From assembly GCA_963801985.1 (NCBI GenBank), contig CAWDGV010000003.1, positions 269,212 through 333,211 on the forward strand: a stretch of DNA of 64,000 bases, in the 5' to 3' direction. The notes under the pieces were generated by a model, which was given only the letters and a program-made list of their open reading frames with translations, was not told the origin of the DNA and did not search any database. Positions 43,632 to 52,221 of the stretch are shown piece after piece. Origin of the DNA: JABDQZ01 sp963801985 (GTDB taxonomy: Bacteria > Pseudomonadota > Gammaproteobacteria > Chromatiales > Chromatiaceae). Each line of letters opens with the position of its first letter. Position 1 is the first letter of the stretch. A program made the translations under genes and the position numbers.

Positions 43632-43820
43632 AACAGTTCCTCCGGCTACTTTAGTTATTATCAATTTAGGTCCGCGCTGTACGCGCAAGTAAAATACCCG
43701 CCCAAATGTAGGCGCGCGACAGTATTGCGTCAACCTGATCAATATACAGTGAGATATTTTAATGATAGTGGCACCATTCTGGTAGAATTACCTGTTTTGC
43801 GCAATTAATCGGGAATTCCC

Positions 43821-45378
43821 ATGTTTCGACTCACCTGCCCGGGCACACAGTGTGTCCGCAACGACACCTTATCCGGACTTACCGTTGCGCTGGCTCTGGT
43901 ACCAGAAGCCGTGGCTTTTGCATTTGTTGCAGGTGTAGAGCCAATTGTCGGCCTCTATGGCGCTTTCATGATGGGATTGATTACCGCGATAATAGGCGGA
44001 CGCCCCGGCATGATTTCCGGCGCAACCGGTGCGATGGCAGTCGTCATGGTTTCCCTGGTCAGTGAACATGGCGTCGAATACCTGTTTGCTGCCGTCTTGC
44101 TGACCGGTCTGATACAGATCGGCGCCGGCGTATTCAGGCTGGGCAAGTTCATCCGCATGGTGCCTTACCCGGTCATGCTGGGTTTTGTGAACGGCCTGGC
44201 GATCGTCATTTTCCTGGCCCAGTTGCAACAGTTCCAGCATATTGATGCCAGTGGCAACATGACCTGGCTGAGCGGATGCAGATGTGGATCATGCTGGGAC
44301 TGGTTGCCCTGACGATGTTAATCATTCAGTTCCTGCCAAAGCTGACCAGTGCCTTACCTGCCTCGCTGGTAGCGATCGTCACTGTTACCCTGCTGGTTAT
44401 TGGCCTGGATCTGGATGCGCGCACAGTGCAGGACGTGTTGCGTGACATGTCAGGAGACATCCGCATGCCACTATTGCCGGCGATTTACCAAGCTTCCACA
44501 TCCCCATGGTGCCGCTTAACCTGGAAACCCTTTACATCATTTTGCCCTACGCCCTTATCCTGGCGGCCGTCGGCCTGATTGAATCCTTGCTGACACTTTC
44601 ACTGATTGACGAAATCACCGAAACCCGTGGCCGTGGCAACAAGGAATGCGTTGGCCAGGGCGTTGCCAATACGGTTAACAGCTTTTTTGGCGGCATGGGT
44701 GGCTGTGCCATGATTGGCCAGAGCATGATCAACATCAATTCCGGCGGCAGAGGCAGGCTTTCCGGCATTTCCGCAGCCCTGTTTTTACTGGCCTTTATCC
44801 TGTTCGCTTCGGGACTGATTGAAATGATTCCTATTGCTGCACTGGTAGGCGTGATGTTCATGGTGGTTCTGGGTACATTTGAATGGGCCAGTTTCCGCTT
44901 GCTCGGCAAGATTCCGGTCGCTGATACCTTTATTGGCATCCTGGTAGCCGTAGTTACCGTTTTAAGTGATCTTGCAATTGCAGTTGTGGTCGGCGTGATC
45001 GTGTCGGCACTGGTGTTTGCATGGGAACATGCCAAGCAGATGCAGGCAACATCCTATATCGATGAAAACGGCACCAAGCACTATGAAATGAAAGGACCAT
45101 TATTTTTTGGCTCTATCCATGCCTTTCATGAAATTTTCGATCCCAGGAATGACCCCGATGATATTGAAGTTGATTTTTATGATTCCAAGGTTGTCGATCA
45201 CTCAGGTATTGAAGCGATTGACAGCCTTGCCGAACGTTACGAGCGAGCCGGCAAAACCCTGCATCTGAAGCATTTGAGCGCCGAGTGTCGCGACCTGTTA
45301 ACCAAGGCCGGCAACCTGGTTGAAGTCAACGTTATGGAAGACCCGAAATATCACGTTGCCGATGACAAGTTATCTTAA
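43821..45378 (+). pseudogene. SulP-family anion transporter, broken by two frameshifts
   Basis: Three consecutive frames encode one SulP protein: membrane part (LSGLTVALALVPEAVAFAF, GATGAMAVVM), middle (MQMWIMLGLVALTM onwards), and C-terminal membrane part plus a STAS domain (VVDHSGIEAIDSLAERY). The frame shifts near 44275 and again near 44465-44490; each fits the loss of one base. Expected SulP text is restored (GDLPSFHIPMVPLN at the second point). The transporter would import sulfate or bicarbonate; the ion cannot be told. It is divergent from bcp. Confidence 0.85.
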
Positions 45379-45429
45379 CAAACAAAGATTGATTAAATTT
45401 TTTGGTCTCAGGCCAGGACAAAAAGATAT

Positions 45430-45729
45430 TCAATGGATGTTGATGCGTTTTTCCTCACCCTCATAGTGCAGATAAGGGTAAGGACTGCGCTCACGATATT
45501 TTCGAACTACCAGTGAGTTCCCATGGAATGGCACGCCATTATACTGCTCGATCAGGCGATCAATATCAGCTGGCTCTGACAACTCTGCAACCACATAATG
45601 GTATCTTTTTTCACTGGCATCATAGCCCTGATGCGCATGAAAATCGGCTCGTAACTCCAGGCCTCCGAGGAATTCATAAATATCGACCAGCAAGGCATCA
45701 CCGGGAATATTGCCAATAAAGAGCTTCAC
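45430..45729 (-). CDS. RNA-binding protein with a single RRM domain
   Basis: A 99-residue RRM protein: RNP2 is KLFIGNIP at the start and the domain ends near VVRKYRERSPYP. The usual aromatic residues of RNP1 are weak (YHYVVAEL). Small one-RRM proteins occur in many bacteria; their RNA targets are mostly unknown. AGGAGAAT-like sequence lies before the ATG. It lies between the SulP gene (convergent) and pgi (same direction). Confidence 0.88.
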   Translation of the reverse strand: MKLFIGNIPGDALLVDIYEFLGGLELRADFHAHQGYDASEKRYHYVVAELSEPADIDRLIEQYNGVPFHGNSLVVRKYRERSPYPYLHYEGEEKRINIH

Positions 45730-45798
45730 AGGATTCTCCTTGTTTAGAAGCTAGGAATTATCTTTTTATCGGCAATATACCAGCTTCCTTAAATCCGC

Positions 45799-47460
45799 TT
45801 AATGCGCCTTGGGATTTAAAGTACGCAATTTCAGGTAGTAATTGATCAACCCGTTGGTAGAACTGTCATGATTGTCGACTGCCACGCCGGTGTTCAGCTC
45901 ATCAAGGATGGAAGTCGCCATTTTCTTACCCAACTCAACACCCCATTGATCAAAGGAATTCAGGTTCCAGATAATGCCCTGCACAAAAATCTTGTGCTCA
46001 TACAATGCGATCAATGTACCCAGGGTTTTAGGGTCAAGCGTATAAAACAGGAAAGTATTGGTTGGCTTGTTGCCGGGAAACAGCTTGTAAGGTAATAGCT
46101 GCTGGATCTCAGCTTCATCCATACCTTCTTTTTTCAGCTCGGCAATGACTTCCTGCTCATTTTTGCCTTTCATCAACGCTTCAGTCTGGGCAAACACGTT
46201 CGACATCAAGGCCCGGTGATGATTGGCTATACAGGCATAGTTGGTAATCGGTGCCAGCATATCCGCCGGTACCAGCTTGGTACCCTGGTGGAGCAGCTGA
46301 TAAAAGGCATGCTGACTGGCAATGCCGATTTCACCAAATAACACCGGCCCGGTTGAATAATTGACATGCTGACCATCCCGGTCGACCGCCTTGCCGTTAC
46401 TTTCCATGTCAGCCTGCTGCAAATAGGCCGGGAAACGGTGCATATTCTGGTCATAAGGCAAAATCGCGATCGACTCTGCTCCAAAGAAGTTGTTATACCA
46501 GACACCCAGCAGCGCCATGATTACCGGAATATTTTCATCCAGGGGAGCGTTGCGGAAATGCTGATCGGCCTCGTAAGCCCCCTGCAACAGTAATTCAAAA
46601 TTTTCAGGACCGATTGAAATGACGATTGGCAGACCGATAGCTGACCACATCGAATAACGGCCACCAACCCAGTCCCACATTTTGAATACGTTGGTTTCAT
46701 TAATCCCGAATTTGACCGCCGCTTCGACATTGGAAGTCACGGCAATCATGTGTAGCTCCAGCAGGTTTTGATCACCGATTTTATGCAACAGCCATTCGCG
46801 GGCAGTTTCCGCATTCATCATGGTGTCCTGCGTGGTAAAGCTTTTCGAGGCAATAATGAAAAGCGTCGTGTCCGGGTTTAATGTTTCAAGCGTGTTATTG
46901 ATGTGATTCTCATCAATATTATTGACATAGTGAATCTTCAGATCATGGATCGCATAGGGATGCAGCGCCTCGGTCGCCATCATTGGACCCAGGTGTGATC
47001 CGCCAATGCCGATATTGACCACGTCAGTAATCGGCTGGCCGGTAGCACCGCGCCACTGTCGAGTACGTATGGCGTTGGCAAGCTTGGTAATACGCTCCAA
47101 CTCATGCCGGATCTCGGGCATGACATTCTCACCCTGGGCAAACATCTGCTTGCCACTGCGATTACGTAAAGCAGCATGTAACACCGCGCGATGCTCAGTG
47201 TGGTTGATGGCTTCACCATTAAACATCCGGTCACGCCAGGCTTCCAGGTCGCATTCTTTTGCCAGTTGCAGCAACAGGTCCATGGTTTCCCGGCTGATCC
47301 TGTTCTTGCTGTAATCAAACAGGATATCGTTAAGCGTCAGGGAAAAATGTCCAAAGCGCTGCGGATCCTGCTCAAACATGTCCCGCATATGCTGCGATTG
47401 AATTTCCTCAAAATGCGCCAGTAACGCTTTCCAGGCAGGTTTGTTGTCTGAAGCTACCAT
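45799..47460 (-). CDS. pgi: Glucose-6-phosphate isomerase
   Basis: A 553-residue Pgi from the ATG at 47460 (MVASDNKPAW). The open frame extends to 47613, but the extra 51 residues are not part of the family. Signatures GIGGSHLGPMMATEAL, FIIASKSFTTQDT, GGRYSMWSAIGLPI, and the C-terminal DQWGVELGKKMA are present. It interconverts glucose 6-phosphate and fructose 6-phosphate. It faces the glycogen operon, sharing a 370-base control region. Confidence 0.97.
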   Translation of the reverse strand: MVASDNKPAWKALLAHFEEIQSQHMRDMFEQDPQRFGHFSLTLNDILFDYSKNRISRETMDLLLQLAKECDLEAWRDRMFNGEAINHTEHRAVLHAALRNRSGKQMFAQGENVMPEIRHELERITKLANAIRTRQWRGATGQPITDVVNIGIGGSHLGPMMATEALHPYAIHDLKIHYVNNIDENHINNTLETLNPDTTLFIIASKSFTTQDTMMNAETAREWLLHKIGDQNLLELHMIAVTSNVEAAVKFGINETNVFKMWDWVGGRYSMWSAIGLPIVISIGPENFELLLQGAYEADQHFRNAPLDENIPVIMALLGVWYNNFFGAESIAILPYDQNMHRFPAYLQQADMESNGKAVDRDGQHVNYSTGPVLFGEIGIASQHAFYQLLHQGTKLVPADMLAPITNYACIANHHRALMSNVFAQTEALMKGKNEQEVIAELKKEGMDEAEIQQLLPYKLFPGNKPTNTFLFYTLDPKTLGTLIALYEHKIFVQGIIWNLNSFDQWGVELGKKMATSILDELNTGVAVDNHDSSTNGLINYYLKLRTLNPKAH

Positions 47461-47830
47461 AATCTCTATCCACTGTTTCTGTTTGTTTTTTAAAAGGTAA
47501 TCATTCTCTAGCAAGCAGCGTTCCAACCTGACAATGCGGACTTTCAGCTGATCGCAGGCAAATATGCACTGTTTTTGGGCAACTGCCAATTTGCACGTTC
47601 CAAAATCTGGCAAAGCCGAGCCTAAAAATTAACAGATTGAGTCGTTGTTACCAAAAACTGCTAAAAATCATTAAGTAGGCACGCTTCCTGCCTTTATACT
47701 GTGCAGATAGGACAATTGAATTGCGCTAAGTCAATGAACTGCAACCTGCGTAGTGTAACGTCCATAAATACAACCAACTTACATTTCATTGACAGGCTTT
47801 TACTGGCGACAGGATAAACGGAACCCAATC
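47461..47830. other. Control region between pgi and glgC
   Basis: No gene is supported; the open frame at the left end is the unlikely extension of pgi. The region must hold promoters for both divergent units. A sigma-54-like site lies at 47677-47691, and a TATACT at 47695-47700 overlaps its downstream edge without a good -35. Confidence 0.7.
47677..47691 (+). promoter_or_regulatory. Candidate sigma-54 (-24/-12) promoter for the glycogen operon
   Basis: The bases AGGCACGCTTCCTGC carry GG (47678-47679) and GC (47690-47691) with exactly ten bases between. Compared with TGGCACG-N4-TTGC there are two mismatches, at the first T and the first T of TTGC. Transcription would start near 47703 and leave a leader of about 128 bases before glgC. 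No upstream activator site was identified. Confidence 0.4.
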
Positions 47831-49129
47831 ATGACAGTTTCAAAAGAGCAACAAAAACTTTATAAATACTATGTTGAACCCCAGGCGGCCAATGCTGTGA
47901 CGCAACGCACACTAGCCCTGGTACTGGCCGGGGGTGAAGGCTCAAGACTGAAAAACCTGACCAAGTGGCGCGCCAAGCCGGCCGTACCCTTTGGCGGCAA
48001 ATACCGCATCATCGATTTTGCCTTGTCCAACTGCATCAATTCCGGCTTGCGCCGCATCGGTGTTTTAACCCAGTACAAATCACATTCACTGATCAGGCAT
48101 TTGCAGCGTGCCTGGAGTTTTTTGCGTGCAGAAATAGGGGAATTCGTTGAAATCATCCCGGCGCAGCAGCGTCTGAAACGCAGCTGGTACCAGGGAACAG
48201 CGGATGCCATATTCCAGAACCTGGATATCATTTACCGGCATGAGCCCGAATACGTCATTATCCTCGGCGGCGATCATATTTATACAATGGACTACTCCAA
48301 AATGCTGCAGCAGCATGTTGACAGCGGTGCCGAGTTAACCGTTGGCTGTATCGAAGTATCTATCGAAGAAGCCAGGGAATTTGGGGTAATGTCTGTTGAC
48401 GATAATTTCCAGATTACCCGTTTTACCGAAAAACCGGAAAAACCGGAACCCATGCCTGGACGTGCGGACGAAGCCCTGGCCTCCATGGGTATTTACATCT
48501 TCTCGATGGATTTTCTCACCAAGGCCCTGATTGAAGATGCTGAGGATGAAAGTTCCGATCATGACTTCGGTAAAAACATCATTCCCCGCAGCATCGAAAA
48601 GGCCAAGGCATTCGCATACCCTTATCTAAATGGCCGGGGCGAACCTGCCTACTGGCGGGATGTTGGAACGCTTTACTCCTACTGGAAGGCCAATATCGAA
48701 CTTTGCGATATCGAACCCGAACTGAACCTGTATAATCGTGACTGGCCTATCTGGACCTACCAGACACAAAGCCCGCCTGCCAAGTTTGCATTCGATGATG
48801 AAGACCGACGCGGCCAGGCTATTGACTCACTGGTTGCCGGAGGCTGTATTATTTCCGGCGCCAAGGTGAAACGCTCTGTCATCTTTTTCAATACACATAT
48901 TGAAACCGGCTCCTACGTGAAAAACAGTGTCATTTTGCCAAAAATCCATATTGGCAAGAACTGCAAGATACAAAACTGCGTCATCGACAAGGGCACGGTA
49001 ATACCCGATAACTTTGAAATTGGCATCGATATTGAGAAAGACCGAGAGCGCTTCCTGGTGACCGAAGAAGGCATTGTACTGGTAACGCCAGGACAGATGA
49101 ACCAGCGACTGCATTTTGAAAGAGACTGA
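47831..49129 (+). CDS. glgC: Glucose-1-phosphate adenylyltransferase
   Basis: A 432-residue ADP-glucose pyrophosphorylase, the committing step of glycogen synthesis. The start at ATG 47831 (MTVSKEQQKLY) is preceded by AGGATAAACGGA; the frame's upstream TTG (47789) is less likely. Signatures: LAGGEGSRLKNLTKWRAKPAVPFGG-like N-terminus (in parts: LAGGEGSRL, KPAVPFGGKY), YQGTADAIFQNLD, GGDHIYTMDY and a C-terminal left-handed beta-helix. It heads glgC-GH57-malQ-glgB-glgA-glgP. Confidence 0.96.
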   Translation: MTVSKEQQKLYKYYVEPQAANAVTQRTLALVLAGGEGSRLKNLTKWRAKPAVPFGGKYRIIDFALSNCINSGLRRIGVLTQYKSHSLIRHLQRAWSFLRAEIGEFVEIIPAQQRLKRSWYQGTADAIFQNLDIIYRHEPEYVIILGGDHIYTMDYSKMLQQHVDSGAELTVGCIEVSIEEAREFGVMSVDDNFQITRFTEKPEKPEPMPGRADEALASMGIYIFSMDFLTKALIEDAEDESSDHDFGKNIIPRSIEKAKAFAYPYLNGRGEPAYWRDVGTLYSYWKANIELCDIEPELNLYNRDWPIWTYQTQSPPAKFAFDDEDRRGQAIDSLVAGGCIISGAKVKRSVIFFNTHIETGSYVKNSVILPKIHIGKNCKIQNCVIDKGTVIPDNFEIGIDIEKDRERFLVTEEGIVLVTPGQMNQRLHFERD

Positions 49130-49148
49130 TCACCAGGTAAAAAAACCT

Positions 49149-50864
49149 ATGTCCGAGAAAAAACTTAATCTGGTAATCTGCTGGCACATGCACCAGCCCT
49201 GGTACCGGGAAGCCATTGATGGCGACTTCCGCCTGCCCTGGGTCTACCTGCATGCACTCAAGGACTATGCCGACATGGCAAGCCACCTTGAAGCCCATCC
49301 ACACATGAAATGCGTAGTCAACTTCACGCCGGTATTACTGGAACAGATCGACGACTATGCCAGTGAATGCCAGCATTGGCTGAAAACTCAAGAGCCTTTT
49401 TCTGACCCACTGCTGAACTACCTGTGCGGTAACACTGCCATTCCGGCAGATGCTGAATCACGCCTCGAGCTGATACGTGCCTGTTTGCGCGCGCATGCCC
49501 CGCAGATGATTGATCCTTTTCCTGCATTTCGCCGGCTGGTCAACATCGCCACCAGCGACCCGGACCAGACAGTCTTGAAGAAACACCGGATCAGTTACCT
49601 GAACGACCAGTATTTCTACGATCTTCTCACCTGGTACCACATCGCCTGGCTCGGTTACTCGGTCAAGCAACTGCCGGTAATACAGGACCTGATTGAAAAG
49701 GGCCGCAATTTTTCTGAAGAAGACCGCATTCAGCTCATCGGTGTGTTTGACAATATTTTTGGCAGCCTGATCGAGCGTTACCGGCGGCTGGCTGACAGGG
49801 ACCAGGTTGAGCTGTCCATGACGCCCTATGCGCATCCAATCGTGCCGCTGTTGCTTGATTTCGACAGCCTGCACGATGCCCTGCCGGAAGCACCGGCGCC
49901 CTCAACTGCGACTTACCCCGGTGGTGAAGACCGCTCTCACTGGCATCTCGAATATGGTATCGAGGTATTCGAAAAGTTTTTCCACCGTCGGCCCCAGGGT
50001 GTATGGCTTTCTGAAGGTGCAGTCAGTGAAGATGCCGTCGCCCTGCTGGACAAGTTTGATATCAAATGGACTGCATCAGGAGAGGGCGTGTGGAACAACT
50101 CTACCTACCTGTCCGGCATTGATGTCAACAATCCCGAAACACGCCAAAGCCTGTTTCGCTGCAACCAACTACCAGACATCAATACCCGGTTATTCTTCCG
50201 TGATGATGGCCTTTCAGACCTGATTGGTTTTGAATACCAGTCCTGGAATGCCGATGATGCTGCAGCAGACTTTCTTAATCACATTGGCAACATCTCCAGC
50301 TTCCTTGAGCATGCTCCGGGTGACCACGTTGTCAGCGTCATTCTTGATGGCGAAAATGCCTGGGAATACTACCCGGACAATGGTTACCATTTCCTGAATG
50401 CCCTGTACGGCGCACTGGCAGACAACGAGCACTTCAGTCTACAGACTTTTGCTGAAGCCGCAGCGGACTGTCCGCCTGTTGAGTTACCCAGGTTGTGTGC
50501 CGGCAGCTGGGTGTACGGTTCATTTTCAACCTGGATTGGTGAAGAAGACAAGAACCGCGGCTGGGATCTGCTGGTTGAGGCCAAGCAGGCCTACGATAAA
50601 AATATTGATAAACTTTCTAAAGCAGAGCAGAAAATGGCCCGGCTGCAACTGGCCATCTGTGAAGGTTCTGACTGGTTCTGGTGGTTTGGAGATTATAACC
50701 CCTCCGACAGTGTCCGTGATTTCGACAACCTGTATCGATTGCAATTACAGCGCCTGTATCACCTGATAAAACTGCATCCGCCTGAATCTTTATCAGTCCC
50801 AATTTCTGAAGGCGGCGGCCCAGCCGAGAATGCAGGCACCATGAGACGTGGCCATGCAGAATAA
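49149..50864 (+). CDS. Glycoside hydrolase family 57 protein
   Basis: A 571-residue GH57 protein starting at ATG 49149; the frame's earlier TTG (49116) overlaps glgC. The N-terminal ICWHMHQPWYRE holds the family's HxHQP motif, and GVWLSEGAVSEDAVALL the later catalytic-site region. GH57 covers alpha-amylases, 4-alpha-glucanotransferases and branching enzymes; which one cannot be told. Being between glgC and malQ it likely works on glycogen or maltodextrin. It ends 17 bases past the GTG start of malQ. Confidence 0.9.
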   Translation: MSEKKLNLVICWHMHQPWYREAIDGDFRLPWVYLHALKDYADMASHLEAHPHMKCVVNFTPVLLEQIDDYASECQHWLKTQEPFSDPLLNYLCGNTAIPADAESRLELIRACLRAHAPQMIDPFPAFRRLVNIATSDPDQTVLKKHRISYLNDQYFYDLLTWYHIAWLGYSVKQLPVIQDLIEKGRNFSEEDRIQLIGVFDNIFGSLIERYRRLADRDQVELSMTPYAHPIVPLLLDFDSLHDALPEAPAPSTATYPGGEDRSHWHLEYGIEVFEKFFHRRPQGVWLSEGAVSEDAVALLDKFDIKWTASGEGVWNNSTYLSGIDVNNPETRQSLFRCNQLPDINTRLFFRDDGLSDLIGFEYQSWNADDAAADFLNHIGNISSFLEHAPGDHVVSVILDGENAWEYYPDNGYHFLNALYGALADNEHFSLQTFAEAAADCPPVELPRLCAGSWVYGSFSTWIGEEDKNRGWDLLVEAKQAYDKNIDKLSKAEQKMARLQLAICEGSDWFWWFGDYNPSDSVRDFDNLYRLQLQRLYHLIKLHPPESLSVPISEGGGPAENAGTMRRGHAE

Positions 50865-52221
50865 CCCGCTACACCAGAAACGCGCCGGTGTATTGTTGCA
50901 TCCGACCTCGTTACCATCAGGCAAACTCGATGCTGATGTTGATCGCTGGCTTGCCTGGATGCAAAAATGTGGCTTCAGTATCTGGCAAATGCTGCCACTG
51001 GTATCACCTGATCAAACAGGCTCTCCTTACCAGAGCAATTCAGCATTCGCATTAAACCCGGATTTCCTGGAACTGCGTTCCGAACCGGAAAAAAAAGACC
51101 TGCCGGCGATTAATATTTTTATCCACGAACAGCTTGCCTGGCTGCCAGACTATGCACTGTTTATGACCCTCAAACAGCATTTTAAGCAGCAACCCTGGAG
51201 CATGTGGCCTGAGGCCTACAGAAACCGGCATCACAACGAGCTGCTACAGTTTCGCAAGCAACATGCCGCTGAAATTGAAAAAATTGTCTGGCAGCAGTTC
51301 CAGTTACATGAACGCTGGAACGAAATCCACCAGGCAGCCCGGGACAAGGGCATTTACCTGTTTGGTGACATGCCTATTTTTGTCGCCTATGACAGTGCTG
51401 ATGTCTGGGCCAACAGCGGGCAATTCCTGCTGGATGAAAACCTGCAGCCCACCTATGTCGCCGGCGTACCTCCGGACTATTTTTCCGAAAAGGGTCAACG
51501 CTGGGGCAATCCGCAATACAACTGGGAAGTGATGCAGCAGGACCAGTTCAGCTGGTGGCAATCACGCATCCGGCACATGCTGCAATTGTTTGACATTATC
51601 CGCATCGACCATTTCCGGGGACTGGAAGCCTGCTGGATGATTCCCGCTGAAGAAGAAACCGCGATCAACGGCTTCTGGCAGGAAACACCCGGTGATGAAT
51701 TACTGCACGCTCTGCAAGAACATATTGCCGACCTGCCAATTGTCGCCGAAGACCTGGGCGAAATTACACCTGGAGTCACGGCCTTGCGCGACAAGTACGA
51801 ATTACCTGGCATGTCAGTACTGCAGTTTGCCTTCGATGCTTTTGATGACAATCCGCATAAACCGAAAAACTTTACCCCCAACACGGTCGCGTACACCGGC
51901 ACTCACGACAACAACACCACCGCGGGCTGGTTTAATGAACTGCAGCCGCATGAAAAAGATTTCGTGTTTGAAATACTGGAAACCGACTACCGCGATGATA
52001 TTGCGAACTGCCTGGTGGAAACTGCACTGTATTCCAACGCTAACACCGCGATTGCCCCGTTGCAGGATTTACTGCAACTGGACACGAAAAGCCGCATGAA
52101 TACACCCGGTGAAACCGATAACAACTGGAAGTGGCAATTTGACTGGAACCAGCTTAACGATGAGATCTGCTCAAGAGTCAAACAACATATCAAGCAATCA
52201 GGACGACTCCATGAAAAATGA
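50848..52221 (+). CDS. malQ: 4-alpha-glucanotransferase (amylomaltase)
   Basis: A 457-residue GH77 enzyme that moves glucan segments between maltodextrins. Signatures are KRAGVLLHPTSLPSG, SPYQSNSAFALNP, RIDHFRGLEACW with the nucleophile aspartate, and AEDLGEITPGV with the acid/base. The start is GTG 50848 or the ATG two codons on (50854); both lie inside the end of the GH57 gene. It overlaps glgB by 11 bases. Confidence 0.95.
   Translation: MAMQNNPLHQKRAGVLLHPTSLPSGKLDADVDRWLAWMQKCGFSIWQMLPLVSPDQTGSPYQSNSAFALNPDFLELRSEPEKKDLPAINIFIHEQLAWLPDYALFMTLKQHFKQQPWSMWPEAYRNRHHNELLQFRKQHAAEIEKIVWQQFQLHERWNEIHQAARDKGIYLFGDMPIFVAYDSADVWANSGQFLLDENLQPTYVAGVPPDYFSEKGQRWGNPQYNWEVMQQDQFSWWQSRIRHMLQLFDIIRIDHFRGLEACWMIPAEEETAINGFWQETPGDELLHALQEHIADLPIVAEDLGEITPGVTALRDKYELPGMSVLQFAFDAFDDNPHKPKNFTPNTVAYTGTHDNNTTAGWFNELQPHEKDFVFEILETDYRDDIANCLVETALYSNANTAIAPLQDLLQLDTKSRMNTPGETDNNWKWQFDWNQLNDEICSRVKQHIKQSGRLHEK

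Noticed and set aside
43821..45378. Three separate SulP genes
   Set aside because: The three frames join end to end into one SulP protein with no repeated domain, so they are one gene with two shifts.
45799..47613. Pgi with a 51-residue N-terminal extension
   Set aside because: The extra residues include three cysteines and do not belong to the family; the ATG at 47460 gives the normal length.
47695..47700. TATACT as a sigma-70 -10 for glgC
   Set aside because: It matches five of six bases, but the bases at -35 distance (TAAGTA or TTAAGT) are poor and there is no extended -10.
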